Shown one piece after another: positions 11,301-23,324 of a DNA stretch of 64,000 nt. The translations under genes were made by a program, and so were the position numbers. Numbering within the stretch: position 1 is the stretch's first letter; each line of letters begins with the position of its first letter. Origin of the DNA: Actinostola sp. cb2023 (taxonomy: Eukaryota; Cnidaria; Anthozoa; Actiniaria; Actinostolidae); contig JAUJYZ010000051.1 in the NCBI GenBank assembly GCA_033675265.1, positions 1-64,000 on the forward strand, written 5' to 3'. The notes below the pieces were generated by a model that did not search any database, had not been told where the DNA came from, and saw only the letters and a program-made list of their open reading frames with translations.

Positions 11301-14300
11301 AGGAACTGATCATGCAATATGCTTTGCAATATTGCTGTCAACTAGTGCTGAGAGAAGTATGAAGTGTGTTAGCTATGGCTTCCATCACAGGATTTGTTAC
11401 AACTTCATTGGTTCTTTTACGTCCCTCCAAATCAGGTTAAAGTAGTGCAGTGTGGAGTAACGTGGTCATCCAAGCGAAGGGTTTTGCTGATGGAACAGAG
11501 GCATCACCTTCTCCTCAGTTATGTAAGACCTTCAGTCCTGGTCTGTCCAGGTTCCAATCGACAACCTCCTGCACTGCAAACAGACCGATTCTGAACTGAG
11601 CCAACTTGGATGCAGTAACAGCATGTAATTGCAACTACTGTACTTAACTAGCTTGCTTTTGTAAAACATATCAGTTGCTGTGATGATGGCTTAGTAAGAA
11701 AGAACTTGGAATCTTTAGCATTTGAGATCTACCAGTAGAACGTTAAAAACAAATATATAAGCCAGAGACAACCAATTTTTAAGTCATATAGTAGAACATT
11801 TGTTATGGTCAAAATCTTAGATTTAACGATGCATTTCCTTCGGACTCTTGCTGTATTTTATTTAATTCTTTAGCACAAGAAAACATGTATTCTGGTCTAT
11901 TCTCGTTATCAAACGGTATCCAATAGCACTGTTTTACAAATGGCCCAGTGGGTTGGAAAGATTAAAATCATTTATAGTTCCTATTCATTTGCAGGAGAGC
12001 TGTTGTCTGTTAGTCCTAGTATCCAAAGAATGATCAAGGGTTTGTTTAATTATAATGAGCGTGTAGTTCTAAGTGGTTCTTGGACACATGGCTACTTTGC
12101 ATATGCAGCAGTTGGTGCCCAGAATGTGGGCTCTATTTATTTGGACTTTGACAAGGTATGGAATTATTTAATTAGTGTATTAAAGTTAGACTAAAAGTTG
12201 CTTCATCAATCGGTAATAAATTAAATGACCAATAAACACTTACAAGTGGATGAAGCAATTCTTGACGTGCTAATAGCAGGGGTGTAGGCAGGCCTGCGAC
12301 CCCCCTTCCTCTGGGTCTATTCTTTAAATTTAAGTTTGAGGAGGGGAGGGGAGGGGGGATTTGGTGGTGAACGATGGAGTGTGACCCCCCAATAGAAAAT
12401 CCTGGCTACGCCCCTGAATTTGCCACTTGCACTAAGAGGTCACGTGTTCCCTAACCCCCTTAAATCGAACAGTAGTATCAAAATGAACTCCAGAAATGAA
12501 AAGAGCAGCTTGAAATTAATAAAAGGGCCAAGTTTCAGCTCATAGTGTCTGACACAGGAGAAAAGACATTAACGTGCTACTTGGACGAAAATCAGTCAAA
12601 ATTTAAAATGAGCTGTAATTTTGCTGAAGTAATTTTGAACGACATATAGACCAATTCGGCTAACGCAATGTTTACATTCTTTACCCAAATTCAAAACCTT
12701 TGGGAATAACAGTTTTTTGTTCCAAACATTTCCATGTCAATGCTCTATTGAAATCGAAATACAACAGACAAAGAACCGTATTCCCAAAAGATCTGAATTG
12801 GGTACAACATTGCGTTAGCCGATTTGGTCTATTAATAACTGTTTGGCATTAAGTTAAAATGTTGCTTTCATATTCCAATGAGAAGTACTGTTTTTCTTAC
12901 GATTTAAGAATGGATTGAGTAGATGACGTCTTTTACTCAACCCAATCCATTCATAAATCGTAAGAAAAACAGTACTTCTCATTGGAATATGAAAGCAACA
13001 TTTTAACTTAATGCCAAACAGTGTCTTGATGTTATGATTCTGTCTTTGGAATTTGGAATTTCGGAATTTTTTTTTTCAACCTAAATACAGCAAATTAAAG
13101 TTTTCTCTAGCTTCCTATAGATATTTCGTATTTCTAAGTAATATTTGTCTCAAAGTTTAAGCTTTGAAAATTTTCGATTTTCAATTGAAGGGGTGTCCAT
13201 GAAAACTGCGTATGTGACTATTTTGATGATTTTCGAAATGTTATGCAATTGCTTCAAAAATACACCTACTGGCTTATTGATACCTATATAAACATGATTT
13301 GGTCATTTTTAGATCGATTACACTAGAAAAAGTGCTTGTTTTGCAGTTTGCCATTTTTCGTAGAAATCAAAAATGCGCGTTTTTGACGTCATGACAATGT
13401 GCGACATTTGATTTTGATTTTCTTCCAAAATACATCATTGTGAAACAAAACGCCACTTGCTCGGCAAACTTCCATCTCTCTTCTTGATATATTCGGGGAT
13501 TTTCAATTCGACTATTTCAGGATCCCTGTTGTTTTCCAACGCACGACCGAACTGCATTCTGGGATATCATGAACATTTTTGTCAACGATATTCCGTACCT
13601 CCATGTTTTAGAGATATTTTATAAAGTCTTTTATCACCCGGGCCTACAGGCAAACTAATGCACCGGTTGCATTCTTTACTAGTCGAAAGTCGCCAAAACT
13701 GCCTTAGTAGGTCCTCGAATTCACCACAGAACGACCAGAGATAACAACTCTCACTCTGCTGAATCCGCCATTTTGCAAATCTGACACCGTGTTTGCAGAT
13801 TCAGTTTCATCGTGAAATTGCACCTCGCCCCTGATTTCTTCCAGGAGAATGGCCTCTACCACCAGTCAAGCTTAATGATGCTGTTCTGGGGGCTTCTGTG
13901 GTGAAAACATGGCAATAAAAGACTTTAAATTGTGGCAAAGTGGCCCAGTTCTGCGAAGCACATCCAGAACCGATAGCCACGCCACGAGACAACTTAACCG
14001 CGTGATAGTTTGACCGCGTGATAGTTTGAGCCCGCGAGCTGTCAAGATTTCCATGGCAACAAAATTCGCTAAAAACTTCTAAAATCTCTGGACTGAGTGA
14101 AAGGTTGAAATCATTCACATCTGAAGGTTTGTTATTGGTGAACAACACGTACAGATCACTGACGCGTAAAAGTTTCCTAATTTGCATATTTTCACAAACT
14201 ATCCTGTCAATGAATTCAAGTAGAAATTAAATATACTGTAGTGCCCAAAATTCGAGTGTAATCGATCTAAAAATCACCAAACATGTTTATATAGGTATTT

Positions 14301-15019
14301 AGAAGCCAGTAGGTGTATTTTTGAAGCAATTGCATAACATTTTGAAAATCATCAAAATAGTCACATACGCAGTTTTCATGGGCACCCCTTCAGTTATTAA
14401 TATGTCGTTCAAAATTACTTCAGCAAAATTACAGCTCATTTTAAATTTTGACTGATTTTCGTCCAAGTAGCACTTTAAGGGGCCGTCGACATATTCACCT
14501 TTCCCCGCTTCTGGACGTTTAGGTCAAACCATCACAAATAACTTGAACTCTTTGCTATTTAGCAGTTTTAGCCTTGTACAAAACGTATTTTCCAGCCTAT
14601 TGGTTTTTGGCGCTCAATACGCACATTCGTAAAAAATCTTCTCTTAAAAATAAAATGCCTCATAATAGAAACCTCGAACTCGTAGCTAATTCTAGACCTC
14701 GTGTTAATTAGACAGCTCTTACAAACATCCCTGCTTCAGTAGACAATGTCAATCTAACAATGTTTCTCTTTACTTGATACAGGACCTGGAAACAAATGTT
14801 AAAGGAAAATATGTGCCTGGTAGTTACGATGAGAAAAGTTTATTGTTAATGGACAATCAAGGTGTTAACCTGAAGAAAGGTGATAAAATGGGAGGATTCA
14901 ACATGGGATCTACTATTGTACTCATCTTTGAGGCACCAAAAAACTTTAAATTTTCTACTGAAACTGGACACAAGATCAAGTACGGTGAAGGGATAGGTTT
15001 CTTAGATCAAGACAATTAG
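8368..15019 (+). CDS. PISD: Phosphatidylserine decarboxylase, mitochondrial
   Basis: The enzyme decarboxylates phosphatidylserine to phosphatidylethanolamine at the mitochondrial inner membrane. Six exons join in frame: 8368-8539, 8923-9095, 9873-10109, 10476-10725, 11995-12155 and 14783-15019. They give about 409 residues, the usual length for animal PISD. Exon 1 starts at an ATG and encodes a Ser/Arg-rich, acid-poor leader (MALIWTRNVCQRSS...) typical of mitochondrial import. Exon 2 supplies the membrane segment (FTIPASIGFAYICY). Exons 3-5 carry family blocks VGAFFRRELKPETRP, APGDYHCFHSP-like GPGDYHCFHSP, RRHFPG and NERVVLSGSW. The self-processing motif is FNMGSTIVLIFEAP, with the pyruvoyl-forming Ser near residue 374; the usual LGST is MGST here. 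Introns 4 and 5 are rich in mobile elements. Function is inferred from strong family resemblance. Confidence 0.95.
11396..11480 (-). repeat. SINE-like repeat fragment in PISD intron 4
   Basis: Read on the minus strand it shares CCTTCGC...GGATGACCA, CTCCACAC and GGAGGGACGTAAAAGAACC, in the same order, with the copy at 37085-37230. Two dispersed copies in opposite orientation suggest a short interspersed element. Repeat-like sequence continues to about 11600. Confidence 0.5.
12277..12416. mobile_element. hAT-like MITE with CAGGGG(C/T)GTAG ends
   Basis: Left end CAGGGGTGTAGGCAGG and right end CCTGGCTACGCCCCTG are imperfect inverted repeats of the widespread CAGGGGCGTAGCCAGG type. The element is about 140 bp with a G-rich middle. 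A clear target duplication is not visible. Confidence 0.6.
12647..12831. mobile_element. Nested MITE with TAGACCAATTCGGCTAACGC ends
   Basis: The 5' sequence TAGACCAATTCGGCTAACGC has an inverse copy at the 3' end (GCGTTAGCCGATTTGGTCTA). The uninterrupted right arm of the host element reads CGACATATTAATAACTGAAG, showing that this 185-bp block was inserted at CATA/TTAA. Confidence 0.7.
12838..13022. repeat. 185-bp near-perfect palindrome
   Basis: The left arm starts ACTGTTTGGCATTAAG and the right arm is its complement, with about 80-bp arms and a short centre near GAGTAGATGACGTC. It directly follows the nested MITE in the left arm of the host element. Confidence 0.8.
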
Positions 15020-15223
15020 ATAACAGTTAGCTTAGTATGTAGCATGTTTGAATAATAATGTGGGGGAATATATTAATAATATATGTATGGAGTGTTGATA
15101 TTTTTATATACGACTACATTTTCTATAGAAATGAAATCATAGATTATTTTTTCAATTTCTAATTATTTGAGATGGTGAGTTTGGTTTTGCAAGGGGTTTT
15201 ATTTCAAAGACAATTATTTGCCC

Positions 15224-16118
15224 AAGGGCACACTAGGACAAAGACATTGTATTTCTGGCCTTGTCCCCTACTAGTTGCCAGCAAATCCATTCCTTGCCAA
15301 ACAAACATTTCAATTTGAATATATGTTCTGGCAGTCTGCTCTCTGCCAAACTTAGTTTGTTATCTAGTGATATAAGGCGAATTGGATTAACTTTTCTGAT
15401 ACTCATTAATTATTCATGAGGTATCCAGCCAACCAGGTGCCCTCAATTCGGTCACATGATGGACCTGGATACCCCCGGAAAGTACTGGCAAGAGTAACTG
15501 GAAATTGTTCCAGTAACTGGAAATTCCCCAGTACTTATCACGAGGGACGATTAGAACTAATCGTTTCTCATGACTGTACATGAGTTCTTATCCCTCATAT
15601 AACAATCATCGGGATCTTGGACAGTGTAGAGGCAATACCACTCTGTCCGAATTCGCTTTAATCTGAAAGCAGGCTCTACTTCATGCTACTACATGTGGGA
15701 TACGATGTCCTCGACTCTGCGCATGAGCAGAGCATATGCAAAGACCGGAATTATTGCTTTTCCGGGCTAAAACCTTGCAACTCTTTATTTATCGCCTTTA
15801 GGTCATTGCATGTAATAATTATTAATGAGTATGAGAAGTCGTTCCAAAGCCTCGAATTCGAATTCACCTCGGACTGGAAACCCCGTCTAGTCCTCATTCT
15901 CGGCTTTGAAACATTACATGTACGTACGTATACAGTGATAACTAACTAAGTTCAAATCGAAACGTTCGTTTGGCCAGGAATCGATTTGCTGGCAACTAGT
16001 AGGGGACAAGGCCAGAAAGGTTAAGGATACTTCACATATAAGAATCGACAACAGATAAGTACAACTCATAGCTTATTTATTATCCAATTACACACAATGT
16101 CTTTGTCCTAGCGCCCTT
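15224..16118. mobile_element. Inverted-repeat element just 3' of PISD
   Basis: Left end AAGGGCACACTAGGACAAAG and right end CTTTGTCCTAGCGCCCTT are inverse. Further in, GGCCTTGTCCCCTACTAGTT pairs with AACTAGTAGGGGACAAGGCC. The right arm carries about 65 extra bases between its two blocks. No transposase frame is seen. Confidence 0.7.
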
Positions 16119-16382
16119 GATTAGCATGTTTAAAAAATATTTTGTTACAATTTTCTTGCTTTTCAAAACTTTTTTTGTTGAACTTTTTGTTTAGTATTTG
16201 CACTCCTAATAATTCAAATATTTTGTTTCCTCTCATAGAGTATCTCAGTTAAGAGTACAACTGAAATGCTGCAGTCGGTGCATACTCATACATGTATAAT
16301 ACATGTATATTCAATAATTGTCATGAACTGAATACAATCAGAAACCCTGTTTGACAATGGACTTCCCATAGCATATAGAAGC

Positions 16383-16514
16383 AGACTCGTACCCAGTCGT
16401 TGCTCTTGCTCACGCTGTGCCCTCCTTCCCATGCACCTTGGCACACTTTACTTACTTCCACAGATTCCATTCATGCCAGTAGGGTACAGTAAGGTAACGA
16501 CTGGGTACAAGTCT
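16383..16514. repeat. Foldback element, 132 bp
   Basis: AGACTCGTACCCAGTCGTT at the left pairs with AACGACTGGGTACAAGTCT at the right, with weaker pairing inside. Confidence 0.7.
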
Positions 16515-17764
16515 GATACACAAGACTTTACTATTCTAGTCATACAAGCGAGGTCAGGAAACATTGGTATTATTTTATAGTGTTCATATTTTTTAGACAT
16601 TCCCCAATCAAGAACAGGAAAATTTTACTTTCTGGTAATCTTTTTTACCTTACTTCTCCATATTTCTGCCTAAAGAAACTCCATATTTCTGCCTAAAGAA
16701 ATGTGTATCCTGATCTCTCTTTCATGAGAAGAATACTACGAGAAGAGCTATGGGAAGCAGCATAGCAATAAAAGACGGAAAAGGTTACATAAAAATAAAT
16801 AAAATATACATCTTATGAAAATGTTACTGGTACTTGAATGAATCATTATATTTTTTAGTCATCCCTTCATGTAAGCCGCCCTGATTACGAGTCCCCTCCA
16901 TTATAGATTATAGTTTTTTTCTGATCATATTCGCGTTTCGATTCAAAGCTTTTACTGTTATTGTTGCATAAACGATGAACACTGTTTAACTAAAATGGTC
17001 ACGATTAACATTGTTTTTCTAAAATAGAATGGTTTTCAGACGTTTTTTCCCTCCCTTTTGTAACCCCCCCCCCCCCCCCCCCCCCCTTCCAAGTTATAAG
17101 CCCCCCTGATTATATTAAAGTCCACCCCAATTGCTGGGTTGCAATCAATTCCTGTGTACAAAGACGCAGCGGTCATATTGGTGGTACAAACAAGAGAAGC
17201 TAATGAGGAATGCTTTGGTAAGGACGTTCGTGGTCACTGCTCGCGCGCATTCTTATTGCACACAATCGCGCGAGCTCAAAAAGACCAAAATGATCTATAA
17301 CAATTTTTTCAACAAAAAAAATACACCCCTCCACGGATTCGAATGACGCACATTTTGACAGTAACGCACGAATTAAAACCTTCACAAATACATTGGATTA
17401 CCAGTTTTTGCATTTATATTTAATCAATTATTTTAACTAGGAATAAATTCAATGTCAGGTAAAATTTAATAGAATTTGAAGAACGTTTTCATGTAATTTT
17501 GATGTGATGTGTAATTTTGATGTGCGCGTCTTTCTCTTCAAAATTATCAGTTTTGCTCAGCGTGTGGCTAAAAAACGAAGACGGTGACCCCACTTTTTAT
17601 TTCAGTTTTTTTAACTCCAATACGATAGAGTATCTGTATGCCACAGCCAAGTTTCAGAAAATTGACATTATAACTTCAACTGCCGGGAACCAGCATGGCC
17701 GCCATGACGTCACGTGCAAAAATTAACAAAAACAGTCTTTATTAAAGTGCCTATCACCCCTGTG

Positions 17765-18158
17765 AGATTGTTTTAAAAATCTATTCAATATAAACTGATT
17801 AGTTGGAGGTTTCAGTATTTTGTGATTTGAAACTTGCTTGCGTTTATGAGTTACTCAATATGCAAATTAGATGACGTCAACCCAGGAATCATTTATTATA
17901 CAAAAACGCCCTTGTGCTGATTATTGGCATTTGTAAACTTGCAGAATATTTTCAGTCTTTATAAATGATTTTATAACTTTTGTGCCCATTTCAAAAATTA
18001 AGTGTCAAAATTATTTATGGCAAATACCTGGGCTGACGTCATCTGATTTGCATATTGAGATTTCAAACCTCTATAACTCCTAAACGCAAGGTTCAAATCA
18101 CAAAATACTGAACCCTTCAACTATTCAGTTTATATTGAATAGATTTTTAAAACAATCT
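17765..18158. mobile_element. Foldback MITE of the CAGTATTTTGTGATTTGA family, copy 1
   Basis: The ends pair over about 140 bp, starting AGATTGTTTTAAAAATCTAT. Both arms contain CAGTATTTTGTGATTTGA and a TGACGTCA-like site. A related element lies at 25612-26127 in a tubulin intron. Confidence 0.75.
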
Positions 18159-18375
18159 GATGAGCAAAATTGATTGTCAACTCTCATTGATCTCATTTAC
18201 GGGCAAACACCCTATAAAAAGGTGGTTTCTACGTGAATTTAGGTGATTTTGTTTTGTTTCCATTTATTTTTGTCAGTCATTTCTTTAGACTGGTTTAGGT
18301 GTAGGGTAAAAAAATCCACGAAAAATGTCACAAACCCGACTAAAATCACGCAGAAACCAAATAATCACAACAGGT

Positions 18376-19168
18376 GGGTCTGGGGACGAGGAGGGGGGCG
18401 AAGAGGGGGATTGGGGAGAAGGGAAGGGAATGAGAGCCTGCAAGCAAGCCCTGGGTTTTTTGATAACCCGCGGCCGCCAGAGGCCGCGAATTTCTATTGG
18501 TCTAAATTGACCAAAGTGACATGTGATTAACAGACAGATTCTAACACATCCCAGACCAAGCCAATCCTTTTGGTATTTTATAGTGGGAATGTAATTTATT
18601 AGAGAAGTTCAATTAAAACAAGAGCAAGATCAAGCCGTAAGGGTTCTTTTATCGGGAAAAGATGTGCTTGGAGTACTCCCACGGGGTACGTTCGGAAAAA
18701 CTCGAAATTTTCAAGCTTTTACCGGCCCGGGCTTTTACTAGCATTAAAACGGAGAACAGACATGGCCATGTTGTGGCGATTTCACCATTGAAGCCAAATG
18801 AACACTCTGGGTTTAATACCTTGCTGCTGACTTGCCCAGAATATCTTCAACCGTTTGGCTTGTATCGTGGTTTTAATAGTCCTTGAACGTGAGTTACGGC
18901 TTTATAGATAGATAGATAGACACCTTTATTTAAACTCAAATAACGTGTAAATTATTACTTCTTGACTTTAACCGAGCGCGTGAATTGCCCCTTGACCTTG
19001 TAAGCTCTCTCATTTCCGGCGCAATTTGATTGGTTGGTGAAATTCGATCTCGCGTTGTTTAAAAGTAGGCGGTTATCCAAAATACCCGGCCTTGCTTGCA
19101 GGCTCTCATTCCGGCCCTTCCCTTCTCCCCAATCCCCCCTTTTCGCTCCCCTCCTCGTCCCCAGACCC
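18376..19168. mobile_element. Inverted-repeat element with G-rich ends
   Basis: The left arm, about 100 bp (GGGTCTGGGGACGAGGAGGG ... CCTGCAAGCAAGCC), has an inverse copy at about 19065-19168. The roughly 690 bp between contain only short open frames. Confidence 0.65.
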
Positions 19169-19310
19169 ATCTCCCCCTCCCCCTCTTCCTCCCCCTTCCC
19201 CTCCCCCTTTCCCTGCCCCAGAGAGCCTGGCTACGCAGGCTAATTTCAGTAATGCTATCCAGCTTGGGCTACCCGTGGAATTTTTAGTAAAATTTCATCA
19301 GATGTTTGTG

Positions 19311-19538
19311 TAGTCTCCTTCGCAGCCGTTCTTAGTGTCCAGGCCGTACATAACCCAAAAGTACGTATACAACAGCAAAAAATAAATAAAAATAGTACAG
19401 TTCTCAGTACCTTTTGGTATATTTTTCTCCCTGCTAGGGGGGGGGGGGGGGGATCAATCGCTGCCCCCCCCTGCCCCTGTGCTGTGTACGGCCGTGTCGT
19501 CACGCAACGCTCGCTAAAATCGGTTGCGAGGGAGACTA
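19311..19538. mobile_element. MITE with TAGTCTCC(C/T)TCGCAGCCG ends
   Basis: Left end TAGTCTCCTTCGCAGCCGTT and right end CGGTTGCGAGGGAGACTA are inverted repeats. A G-run near 19438 and CGTCACGCAACGCTCG near the right end are typical of the family also seen at 3364 and 43341. Confidence 0.75.
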
Positions 19539-20228
19539 ATTTGTGCGGATCAAAGAGCTTTTACTGGGACAAATTCAACATATTTGTTTGTTTTCTTATT
19601 TTGCTAATTAACTCGCAAAATTTGTAAAACTATGTCCGAGTCCATGATGCCTTGCGCCATTAGTTGATTTTGTGTTGATACGCACTTACAAAACATTTAG
19701 TTTGGTCAACGCAGGCTAGTCAGGGATGGTTTGCATAAGGCCTCATGCTGGGAACGGACACAGGTTATTTACATCCACTGACCTATTGTAAAAAAATTCA
19801 ATATTTAATTTACTTTACACACATCACCAACGCATCACAGAGCACTTTTCGATTATGTTTATATTGATGACTGCACGCATGATTGCAAATCGTCCCTGAT
19901 TGTTTGTATCAACCAAAATTTTCCCATCGGTCTTCAGACAATAATAGCACTTGAAAGTCCTTAGCATTCGTTGAAATCAGGATAATGTTTAAATTTTCAA
20001 CTCATTGGGCAATGAAATACAAAAAATAATGCAAACACTAATGAGCTTTTTCAGACAGTTTTATTCCCATTTCTAAGGTTACCAAGGCAACGTTAACCTC
20101 TTTAATAATTAATTGTGTGTAAACATCTTATTAAGTGGTTTCTTGTTTCAAGCATGGCGTTTGTGGCCCGGTTTATGGCTGTTGTTTGAGCAATGAATGA
20201 ACTCTGTGTCCATCGTAAATTAGGGTAA

Positions 20229-23200
20229 ATGCAAATCATAATGAGTGTAACAAGGTCAGAGTTTGGGCGAGCAATATCGGATCGCCGCGACGAGGATTTC
20301 GTGATCGTCAAGATGAATATGCCTCGTAGGTTCAAAGTTGCTCCAGGGACTTCGACAGAGTCCCAAGGAGACTTGAGCAACACAAAAAGATTCTTAAATC
20401 GCGATTTGGTTGTTAACAAGTCAGACAAAGATAGAATGACTCGTAATGACACGGCTAGTGAGTTTGCGACTGTGACTGTGAATCTACTCTCTCAGCCAAA
20501 ATCAGAAGAAACCGAAGGAGGTCAACAGCAAAGGAATGACAACACGGATGACGACTTAGCAATGCAAGATATAAACGAAGAAGATGGTTCGGATAAAGAG
20601 GACATTAAAGAGGAAGAGGAATTAGAAGAAACGGAAAGCGAGGACTCTGAACACGAAAGCCAGTTTCGTCGAAGCAAGACTCCCTTGAAGACCGCACCAA
20701 GAGAACATGTTACTTTAGTTCCATTATTGGCATTGCCAAATATTTCATTAGCGTGCCCTAAATGTTCATTAAATGTCAATATTTGTCATGTGAGAACTCA
20801 CAGAGATTTTCACACTGCTTTGCAAACTTTCAAGTTTGCACAAAACTTCAGACCACAAACTTTAAAGACATTAATAAAAAGAAGAAAAGTAGTGATCAAA
20901 AAGCTTCAAGAATCGAGTCCGCAGAACAACGGCAAGGCCGGTTTCGCGGACAAAAACTTACAGAAGATCAACACGGCGTTTGAGATTTTAAAATCAGAGC
21001 TGGAAGGAACTGGAAATGCATTTCGCGTTCTCGAGACAGAGTTAGGTAAGGTTTTGTCAGTTCATAAACTGGGTTTAGTATTCATAAAGGTTTAGTATTC
21101 ATAAAGATTTAGTATTCATAAAGATTTAGTATTCATAAAGATTTAGTATTCATAAAGGTTTAGTATTTTATCGATCGCCAGGCAAACAACAAGTCATTTA
21201 GCATCAATGAACAAACCAATATATGTTAGTTAATTTATGTTTTAATAGGTTGGTGGGTATTTATAGTGACAGAAGCTCTCTGTCCATGTTTTTTGAACGA
21301 CAAGCATTAAAGCCAAATAAAGTCAAACGAAATGGGTAAATGAAGAACGGATTGGTCGAAAATTGCATGTACATCGCGAACATCTCTCGATTTTTTCTCT
21401 GATAGATGGGTAGTTTGGATAGATGGACAGAACCAATAGGACAATAGGTTCTATTGTTTTGTATATATAGTTGTGTGGGGGGGGGGAGGGGATATCTGAG
21501 CTGAGGGAGGGGGGGGGGGGGGGGGGGGATATACTAGTAGACTAGTATATATCAGACAACAACTTATTGTGACAACTTTTTTGGCTAAAAGTGGAGGGGC
21601 CAAAGTCCCCCCAGCAACCTCCCTCCCCCACCAATTTTCGTCTATTTTGTGTGATATTTAATACAGTATTTTTTTATTTTTTTGATGTGGTATAGTCCCT
21701 TTTCGTATTCACAGATCCCATTGTTGAGCATATGGAGCCACAGGACGTAGTGTTGACGTCAAAATAAACATTCCACATTAAAATCCTCCCATTCATAAAC
21801 TTACGGTGGAGTTTGCAATATAAGTTTGACTGCGTCATGGCGATCGTGCGTGGGAAAACAAAAAGTCAATGAGAACAATAGGTCTTTCAATTTATTTATG
21901 TTTCATTCACAGATCCTCAAATCAACAAATTGTACAATATGGAACTGTCTTGTACACTTGCTGTAAGTTTGTGTGAAGAGAGCAACTCGCGATGGAAAAA
22001 CATGGAGGACACGCATGCATACCAAGATACATTCCTTGAGGATCCACGGTGTTGCTTTATGGGTATTTACGATGGTTACTGTGGCAACGTTACAGCCCAA
22101 AAGTGTGCGAAATTTCTCCATGTTTTCCTTAAAGACGAATTAGAGGAAAGACGAAAGTTAAATCCACATTTATCAAAAGAAAGAATATCTACTGCATTCA
22201 AGCAAGCTTACTATAAGTTTCAGAAAATGTTGCTGAAAACAACAGAAGACGAGGAAAAGTCGCGAAGTAGATGGAGCGGTTGCTCGGCCTTGACGTGTCT
22301 CTTGACATCAGATGCGTGCTGTTTTGCTAACGCGGGAAATGTTGGCGCGCTGCTGGTTCGCGCCAATGGAATTGTTAAAGTACTCGCCAGTAGGCACGAT
22401 CTTTACAACAAGAAGGAAAGAGACAGGGTACGTCGATATAAAGGGGTCATCGTGAAGACCGAAAAATGTGCCCTGATCAATGGTGCCCTGGGGACCACCA
22501 GAGGACTTGGGAACATAGGTGATGTGGGTCTCAATCACTGCATCATAATTGAGCCCAAATTTAAGTACGTGAAATTGCTTGAGACTGACCAAGTCATTGT
22601 ACTGGCATCAAGTGGACTTTGGAAGATGTTTTCATACGATGAGACATCGCATTTGGTTTTTGGTTTCTTTGGGAAAGTAAAGAGGAACACAGTACATGGT
22701 ATAGTATACGGAAACTCGATCCCAAGTCTTAGAGAGGACGGACGACTTGGCAACGAGCATGAAGAAGTCTACGATAGGATGGAAAATCGACACAAATATT
22801 TCAAACAGTTTGTGCGACCCAAAACAAGTAGTCAACTAGGTCGTCACAGCAGTATGAGTTTCTTTCAATACATACGCACTATCGAAGAAGAAAAGAAACC
22901 ATCACTACGCGTGTCATTACAGATACCACCCTGGACGAAGAATCTCGGTAGGCGTATGAGCGACACGTGCTTACATTACCAAGGCAACAGTCTCCATGGA
23001 AACGAAGACGAGGAACAACTGGAAAGAGACGATGAGGATTTCGATGAGGAAATACCAAGTCACTGTAGTTTGAAACGCAGACATTCATTGCCAGACCAAT
23101 TAGGGCTGACCAAACTGCACCTGTTTTCAAAAACGGACTTTACTTTGACAAGGAAGGACAAAGAAAGACTATTAGCCAAGTATTTGGCCAAGAGGCTGGT

Positions 23201-23324
23201 AAAGAGCGCTGTTTTGGCAGGTTCACTCGACAATATCACCGTGTTTGTTGTTCTTCTTTGTGGCTTCTCTCTTGTTAACGTTCATCTTTTGACTGAAGAA
23301 TTCCTTGAAAGACTTGACAGTTAG
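20229..23324 (+). CDS. PP2D1: PP2D1-like PP2C-fold protein, probable pseudophosphatase
   Basis: Two exons, 20229-21045 and 21913-23324, join through a GAT codon to give about 742 residues. The N-terminal half is acidic and low in complexity (QDINEEDGSDKEDIKEEEEL). A CX2C-X11-HX3H finger-like motif follows (C176, C179, H191, H195; LACPKCSLNVNICHVRTHRD). The C-terminal half has the PP2C fold landmarks: RWKNMEDTHAYQD, FMGIYDGYCG, SGCSALTCLL, FANAGNVGALLV, VIVLASSGLWKMF and GSLDNITVFVVLL. Key positions are altered. The DGHGG metal motif is DGYCG, the usual ANxGDSR Asp is Asn, and the SDGLWD Asp is Ser. Loss of these metal ligands suggests it does not dephosphorylate, as expected for the PP2D1 group. 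It lies tail-to-tail with the tubulin gene. ATG 20229 is chosen because it is the first in frame. Confidence 0.8.
21070..21168. repeat. Short tandem repeat, 18-bp unit, five copies
   Basis: TTTAGTATTCATAAAG(A/G) is repeated five times immediately downstream of the exon 1 splice donor of the PP2C-like gene. Confidence 0.85.

Larger units (their letters stand above)
12573..14474. mobile_element. Long terminal-inverted-repeat element in PISD intron 5
   Basis: The outer arms run inward from GTGCTACTTGGACGAAAATC at the left and from its complement at the right. They continue for over 200 bp each: the left arm is 12574-12648 plus about 13186-13325, and the right arm is about 14245-14473. TTAA lies just outside both ends. 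The left arm is interrupted by other insertions and the right arm is not. The middle has no transposase frame I can recognise, so this is non-autonomous. Confidence 0.7.
15020..20228. other. Intergenic region between PISD and the PP2C-like gene
   Basis: This region has no supported coding sequence. It holds a string of inverted-repeat elements (15224-16118, 16383-16514, 17765-18158, 18376-19168, 19311-19538), a C20 run near 17067 and a short GATA tract near 18905. A 23-bp direct duplication, CTCCATATTTCTGCCTAAAG, occurs twice near 16656-16700. Confidence 0.5.

Noticed and set aside
18243..18530. Gly/Arg-rich open frames around 18325-18530 and Pro-rich frames at 19034-19313
   Set aside because: These are the two arms of one inverted-repeat element read in opposite directions; low-complexity DNA explains the composition.
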